NCBI GenBank assembly: GCA_016778985.1
Contig: JADHOM010000004.1
Coordinates: forward strand, 40,643-104,642
Length of the DNA: 64,000 nucleotides
DNA from: Alphaproteobacteria bacterium
Lineage (GTDB): Bacteria; Pseudomonadota; Alphaproteobacteria; Puniceispirillales; UBA1172
Direction of reading: 5' to 3'
Of the stretch, positions 54,571 to 62,663 are shown piece after piece (within the stretch, counting starts at the first letter, position 1; each line of letters opens with the position of its first letter). The notes below the pieces were generated by a model. The model was not told the origin of the DNA. It searched no databases and was given only the letters and a program-made list of their open reading frames with translations. The position numbers and the translations under genes were made by a program.

Positions 54571-54798
54571 ATGTCAAGACCAGATACCCAACACGGCCAA
54601 CAGGATGACCGGATTACCATTATCGTGCCTACATTTTGCAAAATCGCTATGGAAATTCATAGGCAAAATATGTGGGAAAAAGGCTACCGCCTGGAAAGCA
54701 ATGTTAAGCAGCATATGTTTATGGAAAGTGACGGCAAAAACACAACACCGCTTTTTGCCGGCGTTCATATGTATGCCGCAACCTTTGTGAAAGCCTGA
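54571..54798 (+). CDS. Small protein of unknown function downstream of isocitrate lyase
   Basis: 75-residue soluble protein beginning MSRPDTQHGQQDDRITIIVPTFCKIAMEIHRQNMWEKGYRLE. I do not recognise the family. AAAGGAAAAGG lies just before the ATG at 54571, better than the ATG at 54550, and the gene begins 23 bases after aceA, so it is probably co-translated with it. No membrane segment or signal peptide is seen. Its composition is balanced, which supports a real gene. Confidence 0.65.
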   Translation: MSRPDTQHGQQDDRITIIVPTFCKIAMEIHRQNMWEKGYRLESNVKQHMFMESDGKNTTPLFAGVHMYAATFVKA

Positions 54799-54915
54799 TC
54801 AATATAATATGGCGTCCTGCATCCATTTATGGCAAGTGGTGCAGGCGCGCAAGTGCTTGGACTTGTGCTGGCGGGTGGTAGTGCAGCGACGGTAAACCTG
54901 CCATTTAGTGCTACA

Positions 54916-55773
54916 TTATGAGGCGAGTTGTGATGATGTCTCGCGCCCATCCGAAATGACAGTGATGCGGTTCATACAGCGATAGGCAGGCAGATAATCC
55001 GCGACCGCATAATGCATGGTGATACGATTATCCCACATGGCAATGTCCCTGGCCTGCCATTTCCAGCGCATCTGAATCTCTGGTCGGTTCATGTGATTGG
55101 CGAGCCAAGTCTTGAGGGCATTAGACTCATTCGTGGTCAGGCCGATAATATGGTTGACGAACGCTTCGTTGAAATTGAGGTAGGGTTGACCGCTGACAGG
55201 GTGTTGCTGAACCAGAGGCTGAATATTATGGCCAAAACGCCCCACCGCATCATTAAGTTTGCGCGTTGCCGTCTCAGCGTCTTGTCCAACAGAAAAGTCA
55301 TTTCTAAAATCACCCATATCATGAATGGCTTCAAGGTCGCACAGATACGCCTTCATCTTTTCGGGTAACCTCGCATAGGCGGCGCTAGTGCTTGCCCATA
55401 AGGTGTCACCGCCAACCTCAGGAACGCTTCTCGCCACCAGAATTGAGGCAAAGGGCTGTTCACGTTTGAAGGTCAGATCAGTATGCCATGAGTTTGTATC
55501 CGGCGGCATATCAGCATTATTTTCAAGTTTTACAATATTCTCAAATCCATCAACATGCGGATAAATGGGGTGCGGCGCATCAATTTGCCCAAAGCTCCGC
55601 GCAAAATCCAGATGTGCGGATGGCGATATATTAGTGCCGCGAAAAAAGATCACTTGATGTTCAATCAGCGCCTCATAAATCAGATGATGGGTGTGATCAT
55701 CAATCGGTTTTGAGAAATCCACACCGTCAATTATGCCTCCTAATGCCGGCGTAATTTTTTTGATACTTAGCAT
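54916..55773 (-). CDS. TauD/TfdA-family 2-oxoglutarate dioxygenase
   Basis: 285-residue Fe(II)/2-oxoglutarate-dependent dioxygenase of the taurine dioxygenase family. The iron-binding HxD is in NSWHTDLTFKREQPFAS, the distal His in WDNRITMHYAVADY, and the 2-oxoglutarate Arg in CMNRITVISD. The N-terminus IKKITPALGGIIDGVDFSKP is typical. It may release sulfite from a sulfonate or act on another small acid. No sulfonate transporter is adjacent. It is the last gene before the gene-free junction. Confidence 0.9.
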   Translation of the reverse strand: MLSIKKITPALGGIIDGVDFSKPIDDHTHHLIYEALIEHQVIFFRGTNISPSAHLDFARSFGQIDAPHPIYPHVDGFENIVKLENNADMPPDTNSWHTDLTFKREQPFASILVARSVPEVGGDTLWASTSAAYARLPEKMKAYLCDLEAIHDMGDFRNDFSVGQDAETATRKLNDAVGRFGHNIQPLVQQHPVSGQPYLNFNEAFVNHIIGLTTNESNALKTWLANHMNRPEIQMRWKWQARDIAMWDNRITMHYAVADYLPAYRCMNRITVISDGRETSSQLAS

Positions 55774-55989
55774 GATCGCCTCCTCTGATTTCGAGATAAC
55801 ATCATAGCATGTTTATAGATTATAGATAATTTTTCTGATTTTTTTCCGGCATTTTGCTGGCCAATGCCTTTGTGAAACACCCATAAATGGCGTGAAGGCA
55901 GGTGCTAAGCTCATCTCTTAGATGGCGCTAAAAATGGATCAAGAAACCCTTTAACAGGTTTTAATGATATCCAATGTTTTATTGGAAAT

Positions 55990-56014
55990 TGGAGCGGGTG
56001 ATGAGGTGTTCGAA
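55990..56014 (-). other. Fragment resembling the 3' end of a tRNA-Gly gene, possible attachment site
   Basis: On the minus strand the sequence reads TTCGAA, then eventually TCACCCGCTCCA, the T-loop core followed by a tRNA-Gly acceptor end with discriminator and CCA. Spacing is two bases longer than in an intact tRNA, and no T-stem partner or rest of the tRNA is present. Integrating elements commonly leave such fragments at their ends. Confidence 0.4.
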
Positions 56015-56119
56015 GCCTACACACAGCACCATTTCAAGACTGTTTCCAGTAATATCAACACTTTAGCATGTTCTGCATATTGGTCAACTATCAAAACCTT
56101 ACCTGCAACCTTGCCTGAA

Positions 56120-56202
56120 CCAAGTTCCGAGATTCAAGAGCCAAGTTTCGGGAATCTTGACGCTTGATTTTTGATCCCAGAGCCAAAATGCGGGGGTCTT
56201 GA
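56120..56202. repeat. Three imperfect 20-bp repeats
   Basis: Units at 56120-56139, 56141-56160 and 56183-56202 start with CCAA and end in AAGA or TTGA; neighbouring units agree at 15 of 20 positions. The unit at 56141 reads CCAAGTTTCGGGAATCTTGA. Their role is unknown. Confidence 0.5.
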
Positions 56203-56253
56203 AGCTTGGCTCGGGGTTACTTGGGGCTTTTGGAGGATGGACTGTATCTATGA

Positions 56254-56268
56254 AGGGGGCAGCCCCCT
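56254..56268. repeat. GC-rich palindrome AGGGGGC-A-GCCCCCT
   Basis: A perfect 7-bp inverted repeat around one central base, in otherwise A/T-rich gene-free DNA. No T tract follows, so it is not a standard terminator. It could be a site for a recombinase or a DNA-binding protein. Confidence 0.55.
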
Positions 56269-56377
56269 GAATACTGGGCTGGGTTCTAGAGTAAGGATTA
56301 CTTAAAATTGGGTTAGCTTTTTTAATAGTCATGGGTTGGGACACCCACTTACTTGGAAATGGTAGATGTATTCCTCC

Positions 56378-57067
56378 TTAATGAAGTATATCAGAATAAC
56401 TGAGTGTTTGTGTGCAATGCTTTAAAACTGTTTCAAGGTATTCGCTTAGTCGTAATTTGTGATCATAGGGATGAATCGAAATACGCAATGGCTTTGTTGT
56501 TGGTATCCTTAAAGCCACACCATTTAAAAAGCGAAGTGCAAGTTCGCGGGTGAAAGTATCTGCTTCAAACCCTACCAATGGAAGCCGCTTTGTCTGCCCA
56601 TATTTTGTGAAAATAACTCCTGTAATCGTTTCAACCTGAGAATACTCGCAAGCTTGTAATGCCCTTTTCGAAATCTTCCCAAGTGCCCAAGCCGGGGGTA
56701 CATAGAGTGAAGGTTGGTTAAATCCGTTTTCAACGAACCAATTACTAGACTTATTCATTAGTTCTGTAATGTCGTCAGGTTTTAAGCTCAAATGCTCGGC
56801 AACATTACGAGACAAAATTAAACTGTGTATGTGATGCCAAAGAGACTTCTTTGACGAACATCTATGGACCCACCCATGTGCAGCTAATTCGCAATCACTT
56901 TTCTCCCACTGGCGTAGTTGATCAACCTGTTCTTGTTGCCAATCAAGTCCTGGGACAACAAGCAATGTGACCCGCTTGATTCTAAGTGAAAAGCAAATTT
57001 CCAAAATCTCTGCCACCTCGGTCATCGTGTTTGGCATCACATCATGTATGGAAATAAGGGCTTTCAT
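56378..57067 (-). CDS. Polysaccharide deacetylase-like protein (DUF2334 type)
   Basis: 229-residue NodB-like fold protein. The metal-binding Asp of family members is in ISIHDVMPNTM and the histidines in ELAAHGWVHR. The C-terminus has RISIHPYDHKLR. Such proteins remove acyl groups from glycans, but many of this subtype are uncharacterised. It ends a run of minus-strand genes (glycosyltransferase, sulfotransferase) with a likely role in surface glycan or glycolipid synthesis. Confidence 0.8.
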   Translation of the reverse strand: MKALISIHDVMPNTMTEVAEILEICFSLRIKRVTLLVVPGLDWQQEQVDQLRQWEKSDCELAAHGWVHRCSSKKSLWHHIHSLILSRNVAEHLSLKPDDITELMNKSSNWFVENGFNQPSLYVPPAWALGKISKRALQACEYSQVETITGVIFTKYGQTKRLPLVGFEADTFTRELALRFLNGVALRIPTTKPLRISIHPYDHKLRLSEYLETVLKHCTQTLSYSDILH

Positions 57068-57092
57068 CGGAATGGTCCTTTGTTATCAGGGA

Positions 57093-58295
57093 TTAATTTG
57101 AAGTACGTGGTAATATAGATTTATAAAAAAAATCTAACCAATCAGTTATTGCTTTTCCATTAAACTCTCGAACCGCCTGCCAGCTTTTTCGGGCGTGACG
57201 ATCCCGTTCTTCAAAGCTTTGTCTACAGATGTCAGATAGGACAGAAGTCAAAGATGTTTCTCGAGAAATGGTGAAAATTCCACTGGCTAGCGAAGGCCAC
57301 TTTGAAATACCGCAACCTTCGCTTGCAATAACAAAACGTTCTCTTGCCAGAGCTTCCAACGCTACAGTACCAAATGTTTCGTATATAGAAGGAAGTAACA
57401 AAACATGCGCTGCATCTATTTCTTCACGCACACGTTTGCGAGGAAGCCATCCAAGATATGAAAGGTTTCTATAAGCATTTGCTACGGTTTGCACCTTGTC
57501 CCTCAACGGGCCGTCACCAATAACAGTGAAATGTACTGCAGAAAGTGAATGCACCGCATGCAACAATTCGGTAATGCCTTTTTCTGGCGCTAAACGGCCC
57601 ACAAAAATAGCCCGATTTATGGCTCCATCAATTGGCTGAATAGGGTGAGTCAAAAAATCTTTGTCCAATGGAGTGGCCATGATTTGCACTGAACGGGCGC
57701 CGTTTTGCTTGGCCTTCTGCTCCGCTGTGTCATTTAGCACACCAATTCCAACTGCTTTTTCGCATAGCCGACGGTTTATTATTGAGAGTATATTTTGAAA
57801 AGGTCTAGACAACCAGTTTGGCCAGTAAATCGAGAGTAATTGATCGAAATCTGTATGATTCACAACAACGAACGGAATAGCTTTTATCTGAGCATAGCGA
57901 AACGCAAAATAGGAGAACATTCCTAGTGAAGGTATCACAATTATGGACGGATCTAACGCGTCCAATTGGTTATAAAGTGTACTTTTTTTGGGCCAAGCTA
58001 AGCGTTGTGTTTTATCTCCTGGTAGGGGCAGGGCAAACCTCTCCAAAGTCCGATCTGGTATATCACTTGGCGAGAATAGCTGCGCTGCCCCAACATGCGG
58101 CAGAATTTGGGCAAGTAAATCTAAATAAAACGTACCAACACCATTTCGACCGGCAATAGCATCTGAGACGATAGCAATTCGAAGATCAGACCTTCGTGTT
58201 TGCTCTGTATGTTCAGATAATATATCTTGTGACAAATGTATAACTGATTTTGCAGAATGAGTGTCGGATTGCTTTTTAAGTATACACATCTTCAA
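57093..58295 (-). CDS. Glycosyltransferase, GT4 family
   Basis: 400-residue glycosyltransferase with GT-B fold. The N-terminal domain begins around RIAIVSDAIAGRNGVGTFYLDLL; the C-terminal donor domain has AIFVGRLAPEKGITELLHAV and the nucleotide-sugar motif LLLPSIYETFGTVALEALARERFVIASEGCG. It resembles GDP-mannose-type transferases. It starts three bases after the sulfotransferase stop and precedes the deacetylase gene by 25 bases, so the three appear to form an operon modifying one glycan or glycolipid. Confidence 0.88.
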   Translation of the reverse strand: MKMCILKKQSDTHSAKSVIHLSQDILSEHTEQTRRSDLRIAIVSDAIAGRNGVGTFYLDLLAQILPHVGAAQLFSPSDIPDRTLERFALPLPGDKTQRLAWPKKSTLYNQLDALDPSIIVIPSLGMFSYFAFRYAQIKAIPFVVVNHTDFDQLLSIYWPNWLSRPFQNILSIINRRLCEKAVGIGVLNDTAEQKAKQNGARSVQIMATPLDKDFLTHPIQPIDGAINRAIFVGRLAPEKGITELLHAVHSLSAVHFTVIGDGPLRDKVQTVANAYRNLSYLGWLPRKRVREEIDAAHVLLLPSIYETFGTVALEALARERFVIASEGCGISKWPSLASGIFTISRETSLTSVLSDICRQSFEERDRHARKSWQAVREFNGKAITDWLDFFYKSILPRTSN

Positions 58296-58297
58296 AA

Positions 58298-59401
58298 CTA
58301 TGCCGATGAATTTTTTAATTTTGGTGGTGTATTTGATGGTATTAAGTCCTGACTTTTTAATCCAAAGTCTTGCAACTTATAGAAGTGTTTGGATTTATAC
58401 GCTTTGGTCTCAACCATAAGGTCTGTAAGACGTATGGTATCCAGATTATTTCTCTGTGGTAGTTCGAAATGACCATATAATACTTCAATGGCCTTATCTG
58501 GCGTGCCAACAAGTTCTCTAAAATCGAGTATCAACATACGTGAACCAAGATTGGATGCGTCAACTTTTATCCGACTCTGATAGAGCTTGAGTAGCATAAC
58601 GAATCTCTTAACGATATGCGGGTCTTTTGCTGAGTATCCAAATATTTTAAGGCCAGAGTGAATGGAACTAAGTTGTGACGGAACAGTCTGCTCCAAATCT
58701 CGGTGCATCCCAATAAATTCTGCATCTGGGAAAGTTTTCGCCAAATCACTGACCCACGTTGTGAAACTGGGGTTTTTGGAAAGCAGTCGCTTATCCTCTC
58801 CTCTAAAAATCAAATGTCGCTGCACAAGCCCACGATAAGCCGTAAGCAACTTCTTGCGCCTAGTCTCCGTCATGGATGAAAAATCTCCTAAATCCCATGT
58901 TGATTTGGAAAAAGGGAACATCAAAAATCGAAGAAAACAACCATCGAAGGGAAGAAGGCCAAGATAATCTTCTTCTGGCTTCGTCAAGTCTATTGGATGA
59001 ATATTGGCCAACCCAGTACCAAGCCTCATCTGTATCCATTTGATCACTTTAAAAAATAGCCCGCCAACTGCATTATCAACTCGGTACAGTCCCCAAATCA
59101 AATATTTCTGGCAAAGTGCGGGTGCAAACAGTAACTCCCACAATGGCATTGAGGTAAAAAGTTCGGTATGACTGGCCATAAAACGATGAGCAGTCGTTGT
59201 CCCGCTTCGGGGAAGACCAACAATAAAAAGAGGCTTATCAATAGATACTTTTTTAAGACGTGGAAATAGAATTATATCCAACGCAAAAGCTAACCTATGG
59301 ATCAAAAATAAAAATGCCAAAAATGATAAGACTACAGCCTTTGTCATGATTGCAAACATATTAACAGTTTTAGTTTGGGAAGGTTTTTTATGCAAAGTCA
59401 A
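58298..59401 (-). CDS. Membrane-anchored sulfotransferase
   Basis: 367-residue PAPS-dependent sulfotransferase. A membrane segment at about residues 20-42 is followed by the 5'-phosphosulfate loop PLFIVGLPRSGTTTAHRFM and the later FPDAEFIGMHRDLEQTVPSQLSS with the 3'-phosphate binding residues. It would sulfate a sugar or lipid head group at the membrane. The start is TTG at 59401 after GGAGGGG; an ATG at 59359 would cut the anchor. The gene is A+T-rich. Confidence 0.85.
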   Translation of the reverse strand: MTLHKKPSQTKTVNMFAIMTKAVVLSFLAFLFLIHRLAFALDIILFPRLKKVSIDKPLFIVGLPRSGTTTAHRFMASHTELFTSMPLWELLFAPALCQKYLIWGLYRVDNAVGGLFFKVIKWIQMRLGTGLANIHPIDLTKPEEDYLGLLPFDGCFLRFLMFPFSKSTWDLGDFSSMTETRRKKLLTAYRGLVQRHLIFRGEDKRLLSKNPSFTTWVSDLAKTFPDAEFIGMHRDLEQTVPSQLSSIHSGLKIFGYSAKDPHIVKRFVMLLKLYQSRIKVDASNLGSRMLILDFRELVGTPDKAIEVLYGHFELPQRNNLDTIRLTDLMVETKAYKSKHFYKLQDFGLKSQDLIPSNTPPKLKNSSA

Positions 59402-59513
59402 GCTAGCCCCTCCTTACCAATTTTCCAAGCATGTACAACTAGGTAACGCAGAACTTGGCAGTAAATTTGTTTTCATCAAAATAAATATATTTAGTAGTTA
59501 ATTATAATTAATA

Positions 59514-60425
59514 TTATGAAATTCTAACTGGGTTAGACCAAGCCATTTTGCCGCTACTATCTACTATAGTAATTCTAAACCAATCAGAGGGAAAAGAACT
59601 AAGATCGAATTGGGCACATGTTAAATTTGTGCCATTAGAACTTAGAGATTTATTCCCGGCGCCAGAAAGACAAATATGAGAAGCCGGAGAGCATTTGATA
59701 GATACTAGATTATTATCTTTCACAAACTCAAATATATCTAAACCTGTTGAAGAATAATAATGGCCAGCTTTTAAAGCTACTAGCAAAGACATCTGATCAA
59801 GATTTTCAGAAGCCACCATGACCCAACCACCACCAGCATCATGCATGCGGAAATGTGAATCGTCTGTTGCCGTAAGCAAAACGGGATAATTTTGTTGAAG
59901 GAGATAATCCACAACAGCGGTACCGTACCCTCTTGCAGCCTCAATATGACAAGAATGATTATAAATTTCTACGCTATGAGCATGAGCTACTGATAGAGCT
60001 TCCTCGGAAGTTAAACTATACCATTCAGGATGAGCAATAGTTACAAATGCACCAGCATTTTTAGCACGCTGAACTAATTCGGGAGCCGTTTCATCATCAT
60101 TGGCAGATAAGAAATCAAGGGGCAAGCCATTAGCGACTATATGCCAAAGTCCATCATTATCATATTTTTTACCCCGACAATGAATTTCAGCTGATGGAAT
60201 AGTAATAAAGCTATCTTCGTTTAAATGTCGTGTATCAAGCACGGAAGTAGCGCTGAATGTGCTATCAGTCCAAAGATGGTCTGACAAACAAGTAAAGTTG
60301 TATCCCAAAGATTTATATGTTTTTACCACCTCATCTGGTTCTAACACTCCATCCGAGTGAACTGAGTGGCCATGCAGATTGCCTCTAAAATACGGTATCT
60401 TTGAAAAAGGGGGCAATAAATCCAT
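59514..60425 (-). CDS. PHP-domain metallohydrolase (CehA/McbA type)
   Basis: 303-residue PHP-fold protein. Metal-binding residues are in FRGNLHGHSVHSDGVLEPDEV, LSDHLW, VTIAHPEWYSL and TATDDSHF. The C-terminal 80 residues form a beta-rich domain typical of the CehA/McbA group, which includes hydrolases of phosphate or carbamate esters. The substrate is unknown. AGGAG precedes the ATG. It is separated from the sulfotransferase by 112 bases of A/T-rich DNA. Confidence 0.82.
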   Translation of the reverse strand: MDLLPPFSKIPYFRGNLHGHSVHSDGVLEPDEVVKTYKSLGYNFTCLSDHLWTDSTFSATSVLDTRHLNEDSFITIPSAEIHCRGKKYDNDGLWHIVANGLPLDFLSANDDETAPELVQRAKNAGAFVTIAHPEWYSLTSEEALSVAHAHSVEIYNHSCHIEAARGYGTAVVDYLLQQNYPVLLTATDDSHFRMHDAGGGWVMVASENLDQMSLLVALKAGHYYSSTGLDIFEFVKDNNLVSIKCSPASHICLSGAGNKSLSSNGTNLTCAQFDLSSFPSDWFRITIVDSSGKMAWSNPVRIS

Positions 60426-60527
60426 AGAAACTCCTGTTTAGATTTTCTTTTATTAAATATTTAATGTTTCATAAATATGAAAAATAAATCATTTATAATG
60501 AGAAAATTGATGGAATAGGGAAAAGCA

Positions 60528-61118
60528 ATGAGGCAAATATGGGAAGAAGAAGCAAATAAAGCTATAAGGGCAATAAAAAATGAGGAATGGGCAAAGGCAG
60601 AAATACATCTAAAAAAAGTTTACAGATTTTCAGACGCACCAATAAGTGTGGGCTATAATCTTGCTAAGGTTTTAGGCTATCAAAATAAAGATAAACAGGC
60701 TCAAAAAATACTTGAAAATATCCTTGCCAAAGAGCCAGGATATTTCAACGCTTGCTATGAGTGTGGAATATGCTTTTTGAAACTGGGACAATTTGTAAAT
60801 TCTTTTAAGATGTTCCAAAAGGCTTTAGTAATAAAAGAAACGGATGTGGATAGTCAGGTAATGGTTGCTCGATTAGCACAGCGTATTGGAAAATATGAGA
60901 CTGCCAAACAATACTGGCATATACTAATGTCTCACAATAAATACAAAAATGAAGCTTACCTTGGAATAATGAGAGCACGGTTAGAATTAAATGAAGAAAA
61001 CGCAATAAATGATCTAGTTAACTTATACAAAAATGAAAGTGAAATTTGGCCATTATTAAAAATGGCAACAAGGTCATCAAAAGGCGCTATCCCCTTAAAA
61101 CTGCATCAAGCGCGATAA
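60528..61118 (+). CDS. Tetratricopeptide-repeat protein
   Basis: 196-residue helical protein with about four TPR-like units (WAKAEIHLKKVYR; KQAQKILENILAKEPG; NSFKMFQKALVIKET; ETAKQYWHILMSH). No signal peptide or catalytic domain, so it is probably a scaffold or partner. Its last 13 bases overlap the tail of the convergent gene at 61106. Lys and Asn are frequent, in line with the low G+C of this block. It is the only plus-strand gene in the island portion seen. Confidence 0.75.
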   Translation: MRQIWEEEANKAIRAIKNEEWAKAEIHLKKVYRFSDAPISVGYNLAKVLGYQNKDKQAQKILENILAKEPGYFNACYECGICFLKLGQFVNSFKMFQKALVIKETDVDSQVMVARLAQRIGKYETAKQYWHILMSHNKYKNEAYLGIMRARLELNEENAINDLVNLYKNESEIWPLLKMATRSSKGAIPLKLHQAR

Positions 61119-61822
61119 TTTTTTCTGTACTGACCGCTATCTTTAGACAGTTGAGATTGTACAGTTTTAGTTTCTTGCTGCTCTTTTTCACTCATACTTT
61201 TTAATGTTAATTTTAAATCAACCCTTGGCACTGGTATCACTTGAACAACAGGCGTACCTGCTTGCAGTATCCCTTCAAAATCATCATCAATCCAGATGGC
61301 GGGAAAATGAACAAGACCTGAGTGGAAGAGATCACAATCGACTTTACCAGTAAGGCTATGAAAAGGAAGATCCGGGCGATTAAATGGATGTGTGAAGATT
61401 AGTGACCAACCGTCAGGAGGTTGCAATGACCACAAATTCATGAACTTGATAGCAAGATTTTCCTTCATTTTGATTGGAAACCCCGCAAGTTGAGCAGGTT
61501 CATGAAAACTAATAGGGCTTCGAATATAAAACTCTTCAGGCAAATTAGGTATATCCCAATTCCAAGTGATATATCCATCTTTGATGATTAAATCTGCTAA
61601 TAGAGGCATCATAAAACCATGGCGATAAGCATCTATCACAGGAGGGCAGTGTTTAATTGTTCTGATTGCTTCAGCCCCAATCAAATCACTTTGAACATTT
61701 GACTTAGCCTCTTTAAACCAATCAGGAAAAAAAACTTCAGAGAGTTTAGGTTCAGGAATGTATGGTTTTAGTGCAGGATGACAACGAATAATAATTTCAG
61801 TTTCAGATTTAGGTTTACTCAT
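61106..61822 (-). CDS. Unidentified conserved-looking protein (possibly DUF6065-like)
   Basis: 238-residue soluble protein. Blocks such as TIKHCPPVIDAYRHGFMMPLLADLII, KFMNLWSLQPPDGWSLIFTHPFNRPDLPFHSLTG and GTPVVQVIPVPR look conserved and recall an uncharacterised family seen in phages and marine bacteria; the name DUF6065 is from memory and unsure. I start at the ATG at 61822, seven bases after AGGTGAG; a GTG at 61834 would overlap the permease stop by four bases. Close coupling to an ABC permease is unusual for this type. Confidence 0.6.
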   Translation of the reverse strand: MSKPKSETEIIIRCHPALKPYIPEPKLSEVFFPDWFKEAKSNVQSDLIGAEAIRTIKHCPPVIDAYRHGFMMPLLADLIIKDGYITWNWDIPNLPEEFYIRSPISFHEPAQLAGFPIKMKENLAIKFMNLWSLQPPDGWSLIFTHPFNRPDLPFHSLTGKVDCDLFHSGLVHFPAIWIDDDFEGILQAGTPVVQVIPVPRVDLKLTLKSMSEKEQQETKTVQSQLSKDSGQYRKNYRA

Positions 61823-61830
61823 CCCTATAC

Positions 61831-62661
61831 TCACCTATCTTTTTTCTGGTAAACAAATGTATAGATAATCGCAAAACCAAGTGTAAAAATAATTATAAAT
61901 GTTCCTAATGCATTTATAATTGGAGGATGCCCATTAGGATTTCTAACCATAGATCCTATTTCTGTCGCTAATGTGCATGAGCCACCTTTAGCAAACATAG
62001 TTGTATTATAATTTTCAACTGATGCAAGAAAGGCTACAACAGCAGAAGATGCTAAAGCCGGGAAAAGAAACGGAAGGGTTATCCGCCAAAACGTTCTTAT
62101 AGGCCCAGCCCCAAGATCAAAAGCGGCATGTTCAAGTTCATGGGGCTGTCTTTGTAACCTTGCCATAATAATTAACATAGGATAGCTAGAAATAAATGTT
62201 GTTTGAGCCATTATAATTGTAAACAAGCCTGCATTTACACCAAAATCTCTCCAGAAAATTAAGGTCGATAGCCCAAGAATAATTCCTGGGGCAAGCATTG
62301 GCGATAATAATAACCACCATAAAAACGAATTATATTTTGTATTCAATTTTGTTAAAGTAATAGCACCAGCCATGCCTAAAATGAGTGAAAGTGGAACAAC
62401 GATGCTAGCCACCGTAAGGGAATTTGCAAAACACCGAATAAAGCGATCGCGATCAAGAGAACGAAGCACATCATCTGATCGTATTACATCCTCACTTGCC
62501 CAGTAAAAACTATACCATTTTGCTGTAAATCCTCGCCAATCCGCAACACTTGGTGGAGAATGATCATTAACACTTGCCACCATCAAAAGGATCATAGGTG
62601 TAAACAGAAACACCAAAAAAAAGGCTGTATATATGTTTAGTAACTTTGATGATTGATTCAT
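61831..62661 (-). CDS. ABC importer permease, PotC-like
   Basis: 276-residue permease with about six membrane segments. The ATPase-docking loop is EHAAFDLGAGPIRTFWRITLPFLFPA. It is the partner of the PotB-like permease whose stop is two bases upstream. The ATG at 62661 (MNQSSKLLN) follows a GAGAG site; the ATG-less extension to 62706 would overlap the partner gene. It is distinct from the permease at 16059. Binding protein and ATPase genes are presumably beyond the right edge. Confidence 0.87.
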   Translation of the reverse strand: MNQSSKLLNIYTAFFLVFLFTPMILLMVASVNDHSPPSVADWRGFTAKWYSFYWASEDVIRSDDVLRSLDRDRFIRCFANSLTVASIVVPLSLILGMAGAITLTKLNTKYNSFLWWLLLSPMLAPGIILGLSTLIFWRDFGVNAGLFTIIMAQTTFISSYPMLIIMARLQRQPHELEHAAFDLGAGPIRTFWRITLPFLFPALASSAVVAFLASVENYNTTMFAKGGSCTLATEIGSMVRNPNGHPPIINALGTFIIIFTLGFAIIYTFVYQKKDR

Positions 62662-62663
62662 TG

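Larger units (their letters stand above)
55774..56377. other. 604-bp gene-free junction region
   Basis: No convincing gene. Short frames at 55964 (plus) and 56099 (minus) have no ribosome sites, no recognisable motifs, and run through repeats. The stretch holds a fragment resembling a tRNA-Gly 3' end, three imperfect 20-bp repeats and a GC-rich palindrome, listed separately. It separates moderate-G+C core-like genes from the clearly A+T-richer block to the right. Confidence 0.7.

Noticed and set aside
55821..55830. TTATAGATAA, an exact match to the alphaproteobacterial BioR box pattern
   Set aside because: It lies in very A/T-rich DNA upstream of a TauD-type gene with no biotin role, overlaps another near copy, and no such box is seen upstream of bioY. 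A chance match is likely.
55964..56167. 67-residue open frame in the junction region
   Set aside because: No ribosome site, no recognisable motif, and its second half is translated from the imperfect 20-bp repeats.
56099..56344. 81-residue minus-strand open frame in the junction region
   Set aside because: Runs across the repeats and the palindrome, with no ribosome site; composition does not look like a protein gene.
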